From: Paenibacillus pectinilyticus
Lineage (GTDB): Bacteria; Bacillota; Bacilli; Paenibacillales; NBRC-103111
Length of the DNA: 64,000 bases
Direction: 5' to 3'
NCBI RefSeq assembly: GCF_001700435.1
Contig: NZ_LYPC01000020.1
Coordinates: 249,678-313,677 of the forward strand
Of the stretch, positions 51,185 through 59,921 are shown piece by piece. The notes beneath the pieces were generated by a model that ran no database searches, was not told where the DNA came from, and was given only the letters and a program-made list of their open reading frames with translations. Both the position numbers and the translations under genes were made by a program. How positions within the stretch are numbered: the stretch's first letter is position 1; every line of letters starts with the position of its first letter.

Positions 51185-52296
51185 TTACTTGTATTTTTTG
51201 AATTTCATAACTTTTTCAAGCGAAAGCTTCATTAACTTCCCTGCACGATCATGATAATCGATACATATCCTTTCTACCTTGTCGTCCTTTTGCTTTGCAA
51301 AGCTCGGGATTCTCATAAGCTTTCCTCAAGGTCATCTTCAAGCTTTGCAGATCAGGTTCCGCCCATAGTTGTCCTTCTTGTGCAAATAGATTGCTGAACT
51401 TTCTCGATATGGTATGGGAACTATTCATACTTAATGTGCGGTTCTTCAACTTATAAGGAAGTAGGAAAGAGTTTTTTTTTCGTAAGGAAATCCATCTGCC
51501 CACCCCAACCAGTCGCGATGACTGGCACTCCGCTAGCCAATGATTCTAGAAAAGGGAGTCCGACACCTTCGCCACGTGTGGGAAGGTCGAAGGCATCTCC
51601 AAGCGTGTATAAACCTTTTAGCTGTTTTTCACTTATCCGGTTGCCAATAATGAGAATAGGAGCTTTTTTTTTCGGATACCGAGTCTTTTTTTTGTATAAC
51701 CATATTTGATGTTTAATCCATTTCTCATTCTCAAAAGGTGCATATCCGTTCGTTTTTATCACAAGAATAACATTGTCACGAGAGGAAAATTCTTCTCAGT
51801 ATGCCCGTAGCAGGCCTTCTGGATTTTTTCGATGCTGAAAGCCGAAGACAGAAACAAAGGTGAATTTCCCTGCTGCTTGAGGCAAAAATATCTTTTTATT
51901 GTTCGGATGAAATTCCTTGGTATTTACACCATGAGGAACAATATAAATCGGGACCTTGATACCGCTATTCTTTAGCGCCATCTTGTTATGCTGTGATGGA
52001 ACACAAATCGCATCAAATTTGTTCATACTGGAAAGCCAACTTTTTTGGGTCCTGTTTGTTTCCCATACGGTGTTCAATATGATAGGATCATAAGATATTC
52101 GCACTTTCTTCCATTGCATGTGAATTGGAATATGATGATAAATAAGTGCTTTCTTGACTTTTGGGAGTATACGATTGCTTGTAGTACCTACTATAACAGT
52201 GACACCTTGCCTCTTTAGTGATCGTACATACGCTCTACTTGCTCGTCCAAGGCCGCTAACCTTGTGTACAGGTCCTTTTCAGACAACATAATAGGG
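51185..52296 (-). pseudogene. GT4 glycosyltransferase, disrupted
   Basis: Reading from high to low coordinates: RILPKVKKALIYHHIPIHMQW, then FDAICVPSQHNKMALKNSG and VPHGVNTKEFHP (about 52000-51900), FTFVSVFGFQHRKNPEGLLRAY, an in-frame TGA at 51793-51795, DVILVIKTNGYAP-type continuation, EGVGLPFLESLASGVPVIAT and WGGQMDFL, then a frameshift in a homopolymer near 51470 (KKK versus KNSFLLPYKL), and a tail ending near 51185. The E-x7-E donor motif survives but the gene is broken by at least two lesions, with the N-terminus also lost. It is duplicated in part at 56280-56660. Confidence 0.85.
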
Positions 52297-52298
52297 CT

Positions 52299-53093
52299 TC
52301 ATTTCACTAACTTCTTAATGCTTTTAACGTAACCTTTACGTTTGTGAAAAGATATCGACCTATAAAGTTTTGACAGGGAAGATATTTTAGAAGGAGACAT
52401 ATGTGGACCTCTCATATTCAAGCTCTTATTCATTGCAGGCTTTAAGATCATTTTGTCAGGCTTAATGGAATAAAGGAAATTACCGTAGGTCTCAAATTCA
52501 GAGAAAGCGAATTGCTTGGATGTATTCATGCTTTTCATAATGGCTGAATACCAACTTTTTTTATGTTTAGACTCAATCACTTGTTTCAATTGCTTTATTT
52601 TTGATTTTTCGAACAACATGTAATGAGTTACGAAAGACAATCGAGCAGAACGGCTTTTTCCCATCAATTTTTTATACGTATTGAAATATTCGCCTTGACT
52701 CCAGTTTCTACAGTAGTACACAGTCTTGTTGCCTATCTTAAAGACGTGCGGACGAATGAACATGGTGTCTGCATCTATGACCAAATAGTACTTTGATGTA
52801 CATATCGTATCGCCGTTCATTTTGAGAAGCTGCTGATATAGCCATCCAGAACGATTCCAGGTTTTTCCTTGATAATGGATGTCTCTCTTCGTTATAGGTA
52901 GAACGGTATCTTCATGTACGAATCTACACCCCTTTTGTGAGCAAAGATTAAGCATTCGTTGAGTACGTGGAGCCACAATAATGATTTCTCGAATAGGGTG
53001 CTTCACAAACTTTCTCACAGCATCAATTACATGGGGAAGTGTCCCTAGATCCTTATCAATCGCTGGGATTAATACATCAATTGGTTTTGTCAT
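52299..53093 (-). CDS. DUF6492 protein, glycosyltransferase-like
   Basis: 264 residues. Begins PIDVLIPAIDKDLGTLPHVID, with a Rossmann-type sugar-binding start, and carries YYLVIDADTMFIRP (about residue 105), a D-x-D-like metal site, followed by a basic, Tyr-rich C-terminus. The DUF6492 family is found in polysaccharide clusters. It borders manC and the GT4 remnant, so it probably adds a sugar in the same pathway. It has a fragmentary copy at 56664-56760. Confidence 0.75.
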   Translation of the reverse strand: MTKPIDVLIPAIDKDLGTLPHVIDAVRKFVKHPIREIIIVAPRTQRMLNLCSQKGCRFVHEDTVLPITKRDIHYQGKTWNRSGWLYQQLLKMNGDTICTSKYYLVIDADTMFIRPHVFKIGNKTVYYCRNWSQGEYFNTYKKLMGKSRSARLSFVTHYMLFEKSKIKQLKQVIESKHKKSWYSAIMKSMNTSKQFAFSEFETYGNFLYSIKPDKMILKPAMNKSLNMRGPHMSPSKISSLSKLYRSISFHKRKGYVKSIKKLVK

Positions 53094-53164
53094 TCACTCA
53101 TCTCCATATTCAAAGTTATTTACTATGATATGTAGGGAGAAAGAAAAGGGGTGGGTAGATTGAG

Positions 53165-53710
53165 GTTGGACCTGTCTAAATAACAATTTTAATGATTTTC
53201 TCATATAACTGAAAGAAAAATGGCCATCCAAAGTGACGCATGCGAGGGCGCCCTCGTTACTAAGTGTCATTTGTCCCTTCCATTTACCCGAGCTTGCTTC
53301 GTTTAAATTAAGGCCTGCATGGCGGAGTTAGCGTTCACGTGCGCGTAATCTCTAAGATCTCCAGACTCTATTAAAACACCAGCTAAATCAATTGCACTCA
53401 TACGTGTAATGCCTAGAATCTTGCCAGAATAAGGGATACATTCAACAACGTCTTTAGCTACTTTTTCGATCCTCTGCAGCTGTTTATTTTGCTAGTCATG
53501 CTCTTCAAGAAGCTGTTCAAGATGGAGCATGTAAGCGTGTGAAGCCTGTTTGGAACCAACGGTTTGCTTGGCAAGATCGATGAGTAGATGAGAGCTCTAC
53601 GCACACCAGAATGACGTTTCATGGATTTCTGCCATCCTCTAATAACATCGTCAGGACTTAGTTTACATAGGTTAGCTGGGAGCGGAAAGAGCCGAAGGGT
53701 TAACAAAGTG
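53165..53710 (-). pseudogene. IS110-family transposase remnant, minus strand
   Basis: Read from 53710 down: LRLFPLPANLCKLSPDDVIRGWQ and MKRHSGVR, then in shifted frames SKQASHAYMLHLEQLLEEH, VECIPYSGKILGITRMSA, LAGVLIESGDLRDYAH and GKWKGQMTLS-like GALACVTLDG near 53240. These follow the middle and C-terminal order of IS110 transposases (RuvC-like then Tnp_20 domains). Several frameshifts and stops make it dead. Its left border near 53165 adjoins DUF6492. Confidence 0.8.
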
Positions 53711-53711
53711 T

Positions 53712-53950
53712 GAGGCCATAAAATTCGCGATTACCTGTCTACTGACCTACGTGTTGTACAAGGACATGTCCATAATTGGTTGGATCGTTACTTCCCAGAA
53801 TTCCTCACAGTGTTTAAGGATTGGGAATGTAAATCAGCCATTCAAATGCTAAGTCTAAGCATGCTGCGGCAAGAGCTCGTATCGTTATCAGATGATTTCT
53901 TGCTTGGGCGTCTTAGACAAGTGTCGAGTGACAAGAAAATAGTCCGATAA
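53712..53950 (+). pseudogene. IS110-family transposase remnant, plus strand
   Basis: The plus strand reads DYLSTDLRVVQGHVHNWLDR, YFPEFLTVFKDWECKSAIQML and LVSLSDDFLLGRLRQVSS: the N-terminal DEDD-catalytic part of an IS110 transposase, with the very segment that would precede the minus-strand remnant. The two pieces are head to head at about 53712, so two copies have been recombined or one was inverted. Confidence 0.78.
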
Positions 53951-53954
53951 GCAT

Positions 53955-53977
53955 CCGCAGAAAATGCGGTTTTTTTA
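53955..53977 (+). terminator. Terminator after the IS110 remnant
   Basis: CCGCA-N5-TGCGG stem followed by eight T. Confidence 0.75.
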
Positions 53978-53981
53978 TTTT

Positions 53982-54029
53982 ATCGGAACAAATTCTTGTC
54001 ATTGATCAAAGACAAGAATTTGTTCCGAT
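53982..54029. repeat. Perfect 19-bp inverted repeat
   Basis: ATCGGAACAAATTCTTGTC (53982-54000) and its exact reverse complement (54011-54029) surround a 10-base loop with a TGATCA palindrome. No T tract follows, so it is not a plain terminator. It may be the end of a lost insertion element or an operator, and it lies about 200 bp before the orphan gene at 54227. Confidence 0.75.
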
Positions 54030-54226
54030 TGCCGATTCTTTGAAAGAAATTGGTCGAATAACATGCAACGTGTTGTTTTATAAAAGACGGGAGTAAAGTT
54101 GTTCATTTCATGAAATTATCAATAAAAGGAAATTTTACGAAGTTCACGAATACATACATAGCACAATATTTTGTGAATTTCGCAAAAAAGACGTTAACTG
54201 AAATCCCGAAGAAAAGGAAGATAAGA

Positions 54227-54931
54227 ATGCACGATAAAATAAAGGAATCATTAATTGGAATACTGAAAGCAAGTCTTTCAAATGTCCCTTATGCAGGAGG
54301 ACTGTTAAACGAGCTGATATTTGATATTAGAGGGAGAATTGTTCAGAAGAGAATTAATAATTTTGTAGAAAGTTTTCTAAATTATATACTTGATCATGGA
54401 ATTAATTTGGAAGAAAGTGCCTTTACATCAGAAACTTTCAATGATTTATACATATCAATATTGAAGCGAGTAATCGATATTACAAGTGAAGAGAAGCTTA
54501 GAATTTTTCGTCAAATATTGGTTTCAAACACAATTATGTCATATGAATCAACTTTCAGGGAAACCTTTTTGGACTTGGTTAGTAGACTTGATTACATACA
54601 GATAGAAATATTGAAGATGTATAAGGAAACAGGACGAAGAGGGAGTATGGATTTAGAAGATGGTTATATTGGCAGTGTTAGTCAGTTAACCAGTAGGTCA
54701 TTCAAGATAGAAACTATTGAGACAATAAAAACTCACTTTCCAAATATTAATACGATCGAAACAGAAGGAAAATATGAATTTTATATGTGTGACTTAATTT
54801 CGAAGTCTCTTCTTGTTGATAAAAAAACGATGGGCAATACATGGAATGTTGTAGAAAAAGAAGGATTAACTTTGCTTTATATAACTGATTTTGGGAAGGA
54901 ATTTATTAATTTTATTACTTCGACCCCATAA
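54227..54931 (+). CDS. Orphan 234-residue protein of unknown function
   Basis: From the ATG at 54227 (AAGGAAG at 6 nt); a longer frame from 54110 lacks a ribosome site at the right distance. The N-terminus MHDKIKESLIGILKASLSN is followed by PYAGGLLNELIFDIRGR, a short hydrophobic glycine turn that could insert into a membrane, then long amphipathic helices (residues 60-140) and a C-terminal part with alternating strands (YEFYMCDLISKSLLV, LTLLYITDFGKEFI). No family recognised. Single gene, AT-rich, between IS110 debris and a structured GC-rich element; it looks recently acquired. A toxin- or defence-type effector is one possibility. Confidence 0.6.
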   Translation: MHDKIKESLIGILKASLSNVPYAGGLLNELIFDIRGRIVQKRINNFVESFLNYILDHGINLEESAFTSETFNDLYISILKRVIDITSEEKLRIFRQILVSNTIMSYESTFRETFLDLVSRLDYIQIEILKMYKETGRRGSMDLEDGYIGSVSQLTSRSFKIETIETIKTHFPNINTIETEGKYEFYMCDLISKSLLVDKKTMGNTWNVVEKEGLTLLYITDFGKEFINFITSTP

Positions 54932-54977
54932 AGTAAACATGTTGATATGCCGAATCGAAGAAGTCGGGATTTCAGTT

Positions 54978-55136
54978 AACAACGTATTCACGCGACGGGC
55001 CTGACGGCCCTTGGTCTGCAGATGGATTTCGGGGAAGCAGAATCAGCAGACAACCTTGCACTGGCAAAGTCCGTCGGACCCGGCGCTAATGCGCCTTAAG
55101 CCAATGAGGGTTAGTGAAAACAACAACGTTATACGT
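54978..55136 (+). other. GC-rich structured element with five consecutive hairpins
   Basis: In otherwise AT-rich DNA this stretch forms in order: GGGCC-tgac-GGCCC (54997-55010), GGTCTGC with GCAGACAACC (55013-55055), TTGC-actg-GCAA (55056-55067), GTCC-GTC-GGAC (55069-55079) and GGCGC-taat-GCGCC (55082-55095). AACAACGT occurs in the same orientation at both ends (54978 and 55122). It starts 47 bp after the orphan gene's stop. It could be a structured RNA, a mobile-element end or a single-stranded DNA folding site; no known RNA family is recognised. Confidence 0.5.
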
Positions 55137-55217
55137 AACCCTGTAACCAAATAGACGATATTGATGGAGTGAATCCACTCCAAAATGAAAATTATGTATA
55201 GTGGAGGAACGTGACCC

Positions 55218-55682
55218 GTGATTGATAAAACGCTTGAAATGGAGCTATATAAATATAATGTTTATGATGCATGGCAATTTGTATTAAACACCTCAAAAGC
55301 TATTGATACAGCAGAGTTTTGTATGAGTGTTTTATTTGATCTAATTAATAAAATCTCTAGTGAACATGATGAATGGAAGGATAATTTGTTTAATAATTTA
55401 ATGAATCAAGAGAATGATTTTAAAAAGGTTTCAATTACTACAAAAAATCTTCCGAATTATAAAATACAAGTTTTCTGATATAGAAGTACCGGTTGTGTTT
55501 CTATTGAATAAGTAACAAAAGACTTTTTTCAATATATTAGAAATTCATTTGACTCAATGTCCCAAATTTCAAATGCAGCTTTATTAGCCAACAGGGCAAA
55601 AAAAATTGACAGTGTTGATTTCCCAAAGATGAAGGGTGTTTTTGATCAACAAACATATGCACAAGATTTTCCTGTCCAATGA
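55218..55682 (+). pseudogene. Unknown protein gene with two in-frame stops
   Basis: A GTG at 55218 (GGAGG 10 nt upstream) opens MIDKTLEMELYKYN, FDLINKISSEHDEWKDNLFN and NLPNYKIQVF to a TGA at 55476. The same frame resumes as YRSTGCVSIE, a TAA at 55509, and VTKDFFQYIRNSFDSMSQIS, ANRAKKIDSVDFPKM to 55682. The conserved look of the read-through part indicates an original protein of at least 154 residues, now broken by two nonsense changes. Family unknown. Confidence 0.6.
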
Positions 55683-55836
55683 CACGAATATGCCTACATA
55701 ATTTCAAATCCAAATGCCTTAGGAATCAGGCTTTTTTATTTTTATATAGGAAGATTTGTGTCATCTAAAAATGCACAAATGTCCCAACATTGTAGTCTGA
55801 CGATACAAATTCACCTACATTACAGGAGATCGATTT

Positions 55837-56125
55837 ATGGATCGGATCGAATCATTCAAGAGATTCTCCATTTGCCAACAAAATAACCCTAATTGGTCAG
55901 TTGATACGTTAGACTGGGATGGGAAAAGTGTTTTACAAATTCTGAGCAGCGTAAGATAAGAGGTTAGCCCTGGCGCAATAATCCTGCAACACTTTGCAGG
56001 CGGGAAGCAAGGGAGTCTCAACAACACGGTAGAGGCACTTCCTCAGATTATCGCCTACTTGAGGCAAAAAGGTTATACCTTAGTGACGGGGTTCCAGAGC
56101 TGCTCTCTGCCAAGTAACAAAAGTT
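55837..56125 (+). pseudogene. Polysaccharide deacetylase, C-terminal remnant
   Basis: The plus strand gives NWSVDTLDWDGKSVLQILSS, a stop, then EVSPGAIILQHFAGGKQGSL and TVEALPQIIAYLRQKGYTLV: the C-terminal third of a NodB-fold deacetylase, including WDGKS and the ILQH/F motif. The N-terminal two thirds are missing and one stop interrupts. Dead remnant. Confidence 0.75.
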
Positions 56126-56127
56126 GA

Positions 56128-56762
56128 ATGCAAATACAACCCAGTTCCACATAGCGTGAAACTCGATTAAGTGACTGGATGCAAGTACATTAGGCTTTTC
56201 AATGAACTGGCGGTAGAAAGTATATTCATCATACTCCTGGGCAAAACTGAACAATTTATCCGAACTGATCACTTTCCCGTACGAACCCATGATAATTGAA
56301 AAATATATCTTCTGCCTTGGTGTCCTTTTACTTACTTTGCAAAGTCCTGGATTCTCATATACTTTCCTGGTTCCGCCCATAGTTGTCCCTTTTGCGCAAA
56401 AGATGGCTGAACTTTCTTGAGATGGCATGCTGACTGTTCATACGGACTGATGGGTTCCTCAATTTATAGGGAATTAGGAACGAGTTATTAGGCGTAAAGA
56501 ACTCCATTTGCCCGCCCCAACCTGTTGCGATGACCGGCACTCTGCCCGACAACGCTTCTAAAAAAGGTAGTCGACACCCTCTCCACAAGTGGGGAGGACG
56601 AACGCATTACCGATCGTATACATGCCCTTCAGTTGGCTTTCACTGAGTCGCTTGCCGATAATGACGAATAGTACTTTGACGTGCATACCGTATCGCCAAT
56701 CAGCTTAAGCAACTGTTGATAAAGCCATTCAGCCCAGTCCTATCTTATGCTTTTATTATTGA
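56128..56762 (-). pseudogene. Shredded duplicate of the manC - GT4 - DUF6492 segment
   Basis: On the minus strand, from low to high coordinates, are pieces of manC (QFIEKPN and WNWVVFAF, 56128-56275), of the GT4 gene (SFLIPYKLRN, VIATGWGGQMEFF, FLEALSG and RLPFL, about 56280-56660) and of DUF6492 (about 56664-56762, matching 52780-52860). Same order and strand as the intact locus at 49.8-53.1 kb, about 75-80 percent alike by eye, with internal deletions that fuse the pieces. It shows an old duplication of the polysaccharide genes. Confidence 0.8.
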
Positions 56763-56797
56763 AGTGATTTGCCTCCATTAACAAGTCAGATATTGAC

Positions 56798-56849
56798 ATA
56801 AACGAGAAAAAGGGTCGTCTGAAAACAGACGACCCTTTTTCTCGTTTAT
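56798..56849. terminator. Very long perfect terminator hairpin
   Basis: A 24-bp perfect stem (56798-56821 with 56826-56849) with core AAAAAGGGTCGTCTG and an AAAA loop ends the DUF347 gene on the minus strand; A/T runs make it bidirectional. Confidence 0.88.
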
Positions 56850-58417
56850 TTATTTGCTTCGTTAAAGATGCTAAGCGAATTATTAAGTGCAGATTTGCAC
56901 TTGACGGCATCAGGTTTAGACGAACGAACTGACGCTAATACCACATCAATCGTTCCATCAATTTTGGTCCATGTTGTGCCATCTATTTTCCTAAGCTTAG
57001 GCTCAGAAGTGTCCCATTGATGTTCCAAACTGTCTGCGCTTTTTTTCGCCGAAGCAAAGTCATTTGAGTTTACAGCGTTTAACATATCCGTTTCAATTTT
57101 AACAAAATCGGATAATTGCCCAGCTAATTTATTTTTTGGAGAATCCGGTTGCGATTTTCCAACTGTTGTAATTTGCTGTGAATCGGTTTGCGAAGAATCG
57201 GTTTGCGATGCTGATTGATTTGCTCCATTGATGATAGTAAGTGAATTGTTAATTGCAGTTTTGCTTTGGCTGACATCAGGTTTTCCTGAACGAACGGATG
57301 CCAATACCACGTCAATAGTTCCATCAATTTTGGTCCATGTTGTGCCATCTATTTTTCTAAGCTTAGGCTCCGATGTATCCCATTGATGTTCCAAATTGTC
57401 TGCGCCCTTTTTCGCCGAAGCAAAGTCATTGGAGTTTACATTGTTTAGCATATCCGTTTCAATTTTTACGAAATCGGATAATTGTCCAGCTAATGCAGCT
57501 TGTGCAGAATCGGTTTGCGATGATATACGATTGCTTAACCCAACATAACCGCCTATTCCAACTACTAAGGAAATACATAGAACCACAGCGGTTTGTGTCA
57601 AAACATGTTTCTTGCTTCTATCTACTTGGTTCGTTTCTGTTGGCTCACTTTTTACCGTAGTATCTAATTTTGTAATTGCAAGAAAAACGATGATGGCTAA
57701 AATAGCTATAAGAAAAATGACACTAGTAACTGTTGTCCCCAAAGCCAACGCACCATTCTCTTTCGGTTGAGATAGGTAATCACCTAATGATGCTCCGAGT
57801 GGGCGAGTAAGAATATACGCGATCCAGAACGCCAATACCCCATCAAGCTTAAAAAATTTCCATGCCAAGAATACGCAAGCTATGATGATAACGACTGCGG
57901 TTCCTGTGAGAAGATAACCAAGACCAAGTTGTTCAGAAAATAAATCGCCGACTGCGGTTCCAAGTGCAAATGTGAAAAGGATGGTAAGCCAATAGAAAAC
58001 TTCTCTTTTTCTCGTATAAATCGAGTGTATCGAGAGTGTTTTCTCACTAAGATACCAAAAAAGAAATGTAAATCCTAGTAACACGGTAAAAACGAGTGTA
58101 CTAGTTTCGAGAGGTATTCCGACATTGTCTGTCAAATTATCTGTTACCAACGTCCCAAATACGCTAATAAGCACAACAGTTAGCCAATAAAGGCCTGGAA
58201 CATATTTCTTTGCTCTGAATTGAAGAATTAATGCGATGAAAAACGATACTCCCATAATTATGGTAGTGACAGTTAAACCAAATCCGAGATTGAAATTGAT
58301 GAAATCTGCAAATGTTTCACCGACTGTTGTGCATAAAATCTTGATTATCCAGAAGAAAATAGTAATTTCTGGCACCTTGTTAAGTAACATTTTCATTTTA
58401 TTTTGGTTTGCTTCCAT
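56846..58417 (-). CDS. DUF347 (COG4705) membrane protein with duplicated C-terminal extracytoplasmic domain
   Basis: 523 residues. About nine hydrophobic segments in residues 15-260 carry the repeated WxxxxxxxxxGxxxxD(F/L) unit of DUF347 (VGETFADFINFNLG, FGTLVTDNLTDNVG, LGTAVGDLFSEQLG and LGASLGDYLSQ), four in all. One further helix (about 280-300) is followed by two near-identical copies of a 75-residue helical domain (LAGQLSDFVKIETDML, AKKxADxLEHQWD, KIDGTTWTKIDGTIDVV) separated by a Gln/Ser linker. Predicted integral membrane with an outside tail. Homologues lack the tandem tail as a rule. Function unknown; metal transport has been suggested for relatives. Confidence 0.75.
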   Translation of the reverse strand: MEANQNKMKMLLNKVPEITIFFWIIKILCTTVGETFADFINFNLGFGLTVTTIIMGVSFFIALILQFRAKKYVPGLYWLTVVLISVFGTLVTDNLTDNVGIPLETSTLVFTVLLGFTFLFWYLSEKTLSIHSIYTRKREVFYWLTILFTFALGTAVGDLFSEQLGLGYLLTGTAVVIIIACVFLAWKFFKLDGVLAFWIAYILTRPLGASLGDYLSQPKENGALALGTTVTSVIFLIAILAIIVFLAITKLDTTVKSEPTETNQVDRSKKHVLTQTAVVLCISLVVGIGGYVGLSNRISSQTDSAQAALAGQLSDFVKIETDMLNNVNSNDFASAKKGADNLEHQWDTSEPKLRKIDGTTWTKIDGTIDVVLASVRSGKPDVSQSKTAINNSLTIINGANQSASQTDSSQTDSQQITTVGKSQPDSPKNKLAGQLSDFVKIETDMLNAVNSNDFASAKKSADSLEHQWDTSEPKLRKIDGTTWTKIDGTIDVVLASVRSSKPDAVKCKSALNNSLSIFNEANK

Positions 58418-58823
58418 ACATAATTTCCTTCCTTTGCAGTTTTTATTTTTCCCTCAATCCACAAAAGATATCTGTTTAATTTAAAAACGAATCCTTTTAC
58501 TCAACTTATAGTACATGCTTCAAATGAGATTCTAATGAGAAATAATTAATTCAGAGCAAAAAGTAGCTATAGGTAAATGTGTTTGCAATGTTCGAATGAC
58601 GGGAGTATTATGAATAAGACTTTTGCAATCCAATTTGAAGGAGTTGAAATTTTTTATGGGTAGTCGAAGTTCTAGCGAACCTGAGCCAGATTTACGAAAC
58701 TGGGGAGTCATGAATACTAATTATCATTTGGAGGTTTGGTTACTTCATAAGAAAGTCATCAATCCTAAAAGAATAGGTATGCTGGGTTCCTGACTTCCTC
58801 AGTTAACAAGAGGAGGGTTTCCA
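58418..58823. other. Intergenic stretch with one weak small frame
   Basis: Between divergent DUF347 and DUF1003 genes. Holds the 45-codon frame at 58656 listed separately and AT-rich DNA; nothing else was recognised. Confidence 0.4.
58656..58793 (+). CDS. 45-residue frame, doubtful
   Basis: The ATG at 58656 follows AAGGAG at 12 nt and encodes MGSRSSSEPEPDLRNWGVMN and a basic tail. No family, low complexity start; may be chance or a gene remnant. Confidence 0.28.
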   Translation: MGSRSSSEPEPDLRNWGVMNTNYHLEVWLLHKKVINPKRIGMLGS

Positions 58824-59372
58824 ATGACAAAAAAGAATTACTTTAATAAAAAAAATGACATCCAAGACGCTTCTAAAATTCAGGGTTTCGATATTGAAAT
58901 CAATCATACGGATGCCAAACGAATTGATAGATTGGTGGATAATTACGAAAAAAGCATTCTCACTCATTTAGACGAAGAATATGTGCGAAAAACGAGTTGG
59001 TCGGATCGAATTGCAGACCGTATTGCATCATTTGGCGGTAGCTGGAGATTTATTATTTTCTTTGCTGTATTTTTAATTTTGTGGATTATATGGAACACAT
59101 TACCCTTTACGTATCACTTTGACTCACAGCCATTTATCCTATTAAATTTATGTTTGTCTTTTATCGCAGCCTTTCAAGCTCCAGTCATTATGATGAGTCA
59201 GAACCGTCAAGCCGCAAGGGATAAACACGAATCCATTATTGACTTTGCTATTAATTATAAATCAGAGCAAGAAATTGATGACATGCAGAGTCATCTCCAC
59301 AGAATAGAAGGAGAGCTTATTGAAATAAAGCAGCTATTGTTAGCGAATCAATTGAAAAAGCAAGAAGTGTAA
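58824..59372 (+). CDS. DUF1003 membrane protein
   Basis: 182 residues. A hydrophilic N-terminus is followed by the DUF1003 core with two hydrophobic helices (FIIFFAVFLILWIIWNTL and FILLNLCLSFIAAFQAP, about residues 80-122) and the conserved PVIMMSQNRQAARDK turn, then a C-terminal coiled-coil-like helix (LHRIEGELIEIKQLL). AAGAGGAGGG precedes the ATG. The family is thought to be of inner-membrane stress proteins; no function is proven. Confidence 0.85.
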   Translation: MTKKNYFNKKNDIQDASKIQGFDIEINHTDAKRIDRLVDNYEKSILTHLDEEYVRKTSWSDRIADRIASFGGSWRFIIFFAVFLILWIIWNTLPFTYHFDSQPFILLNLCLSFIAAFQAPVIMMSQNRQAARDKHESIIDFAINYKSEQEIDDMQSHLHRIEGELIEIKQLLLANQLKKQEV

Positions 59373-59921
59373 TGTAATTAAGGAGCTGCATCTGCAGCTT
59401 CTTTTTTCATATGTGCGCGTTAGTAGAGAACTAATGAACCCAACCGTATTTTCTATAAATAGGTTACATAAATAAACAAATAGATCGTGTTCTAGAGTTA
59501 TTGAAAAAAACAAAAAAGTTTTTATCCTTTTGAGGATAAAGGCAACTAAAACAGCTAGACTAAACCTGCTTGTAAGATGTGAAATAATTAAGTAAATTGC
59601 TATTTCGAGTAGGTATTTAAGATGATAGATGCTCTTAAACAAAATGCTCTTAAATATCAATTGCTTTTTTCTTTTTTGTATTATTTTTAAATTCCCATAT
59701 ATTCATTTTCGTTATTCCAGCCGGTCCGTCAAAGACAAGATAACTTATATAAGGCGGTTTTTTTTATTTTATTTTTGTAGCACTATATCAATATAAAGTG
59801 TTTGATCTCCAACATGTGTCAGCGCTATTATTTAGAAAAGAAACTAACATCAAAGATTAAGTGAAACACATATTTGGAGAAGCGCTAATTTGAAGAAGGA
59901 ACATACTTGGAGGTATATCAT
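59373..59921. other. AT-rich intergenic stretch
   Basis: Starts with a GAGCTGC-ATC-TGCAGCTTC hairpin and T run (59380-59407), the likely DUF1003 terminator, and carries a TATCC/GGATA small hairpin near 59520. No gene supported. Confidence 0.5.

Noticed and set aside
54978..55136. Integron attC site
   Set aside because: Ends show only a weak inverted match (CGTGAATACG against CGTTATACG), the block folds as several small stems rather than one long one, no RYYYAAC/GTTRRRY pair is evident and no integron integrase is near. Model search would settle it.
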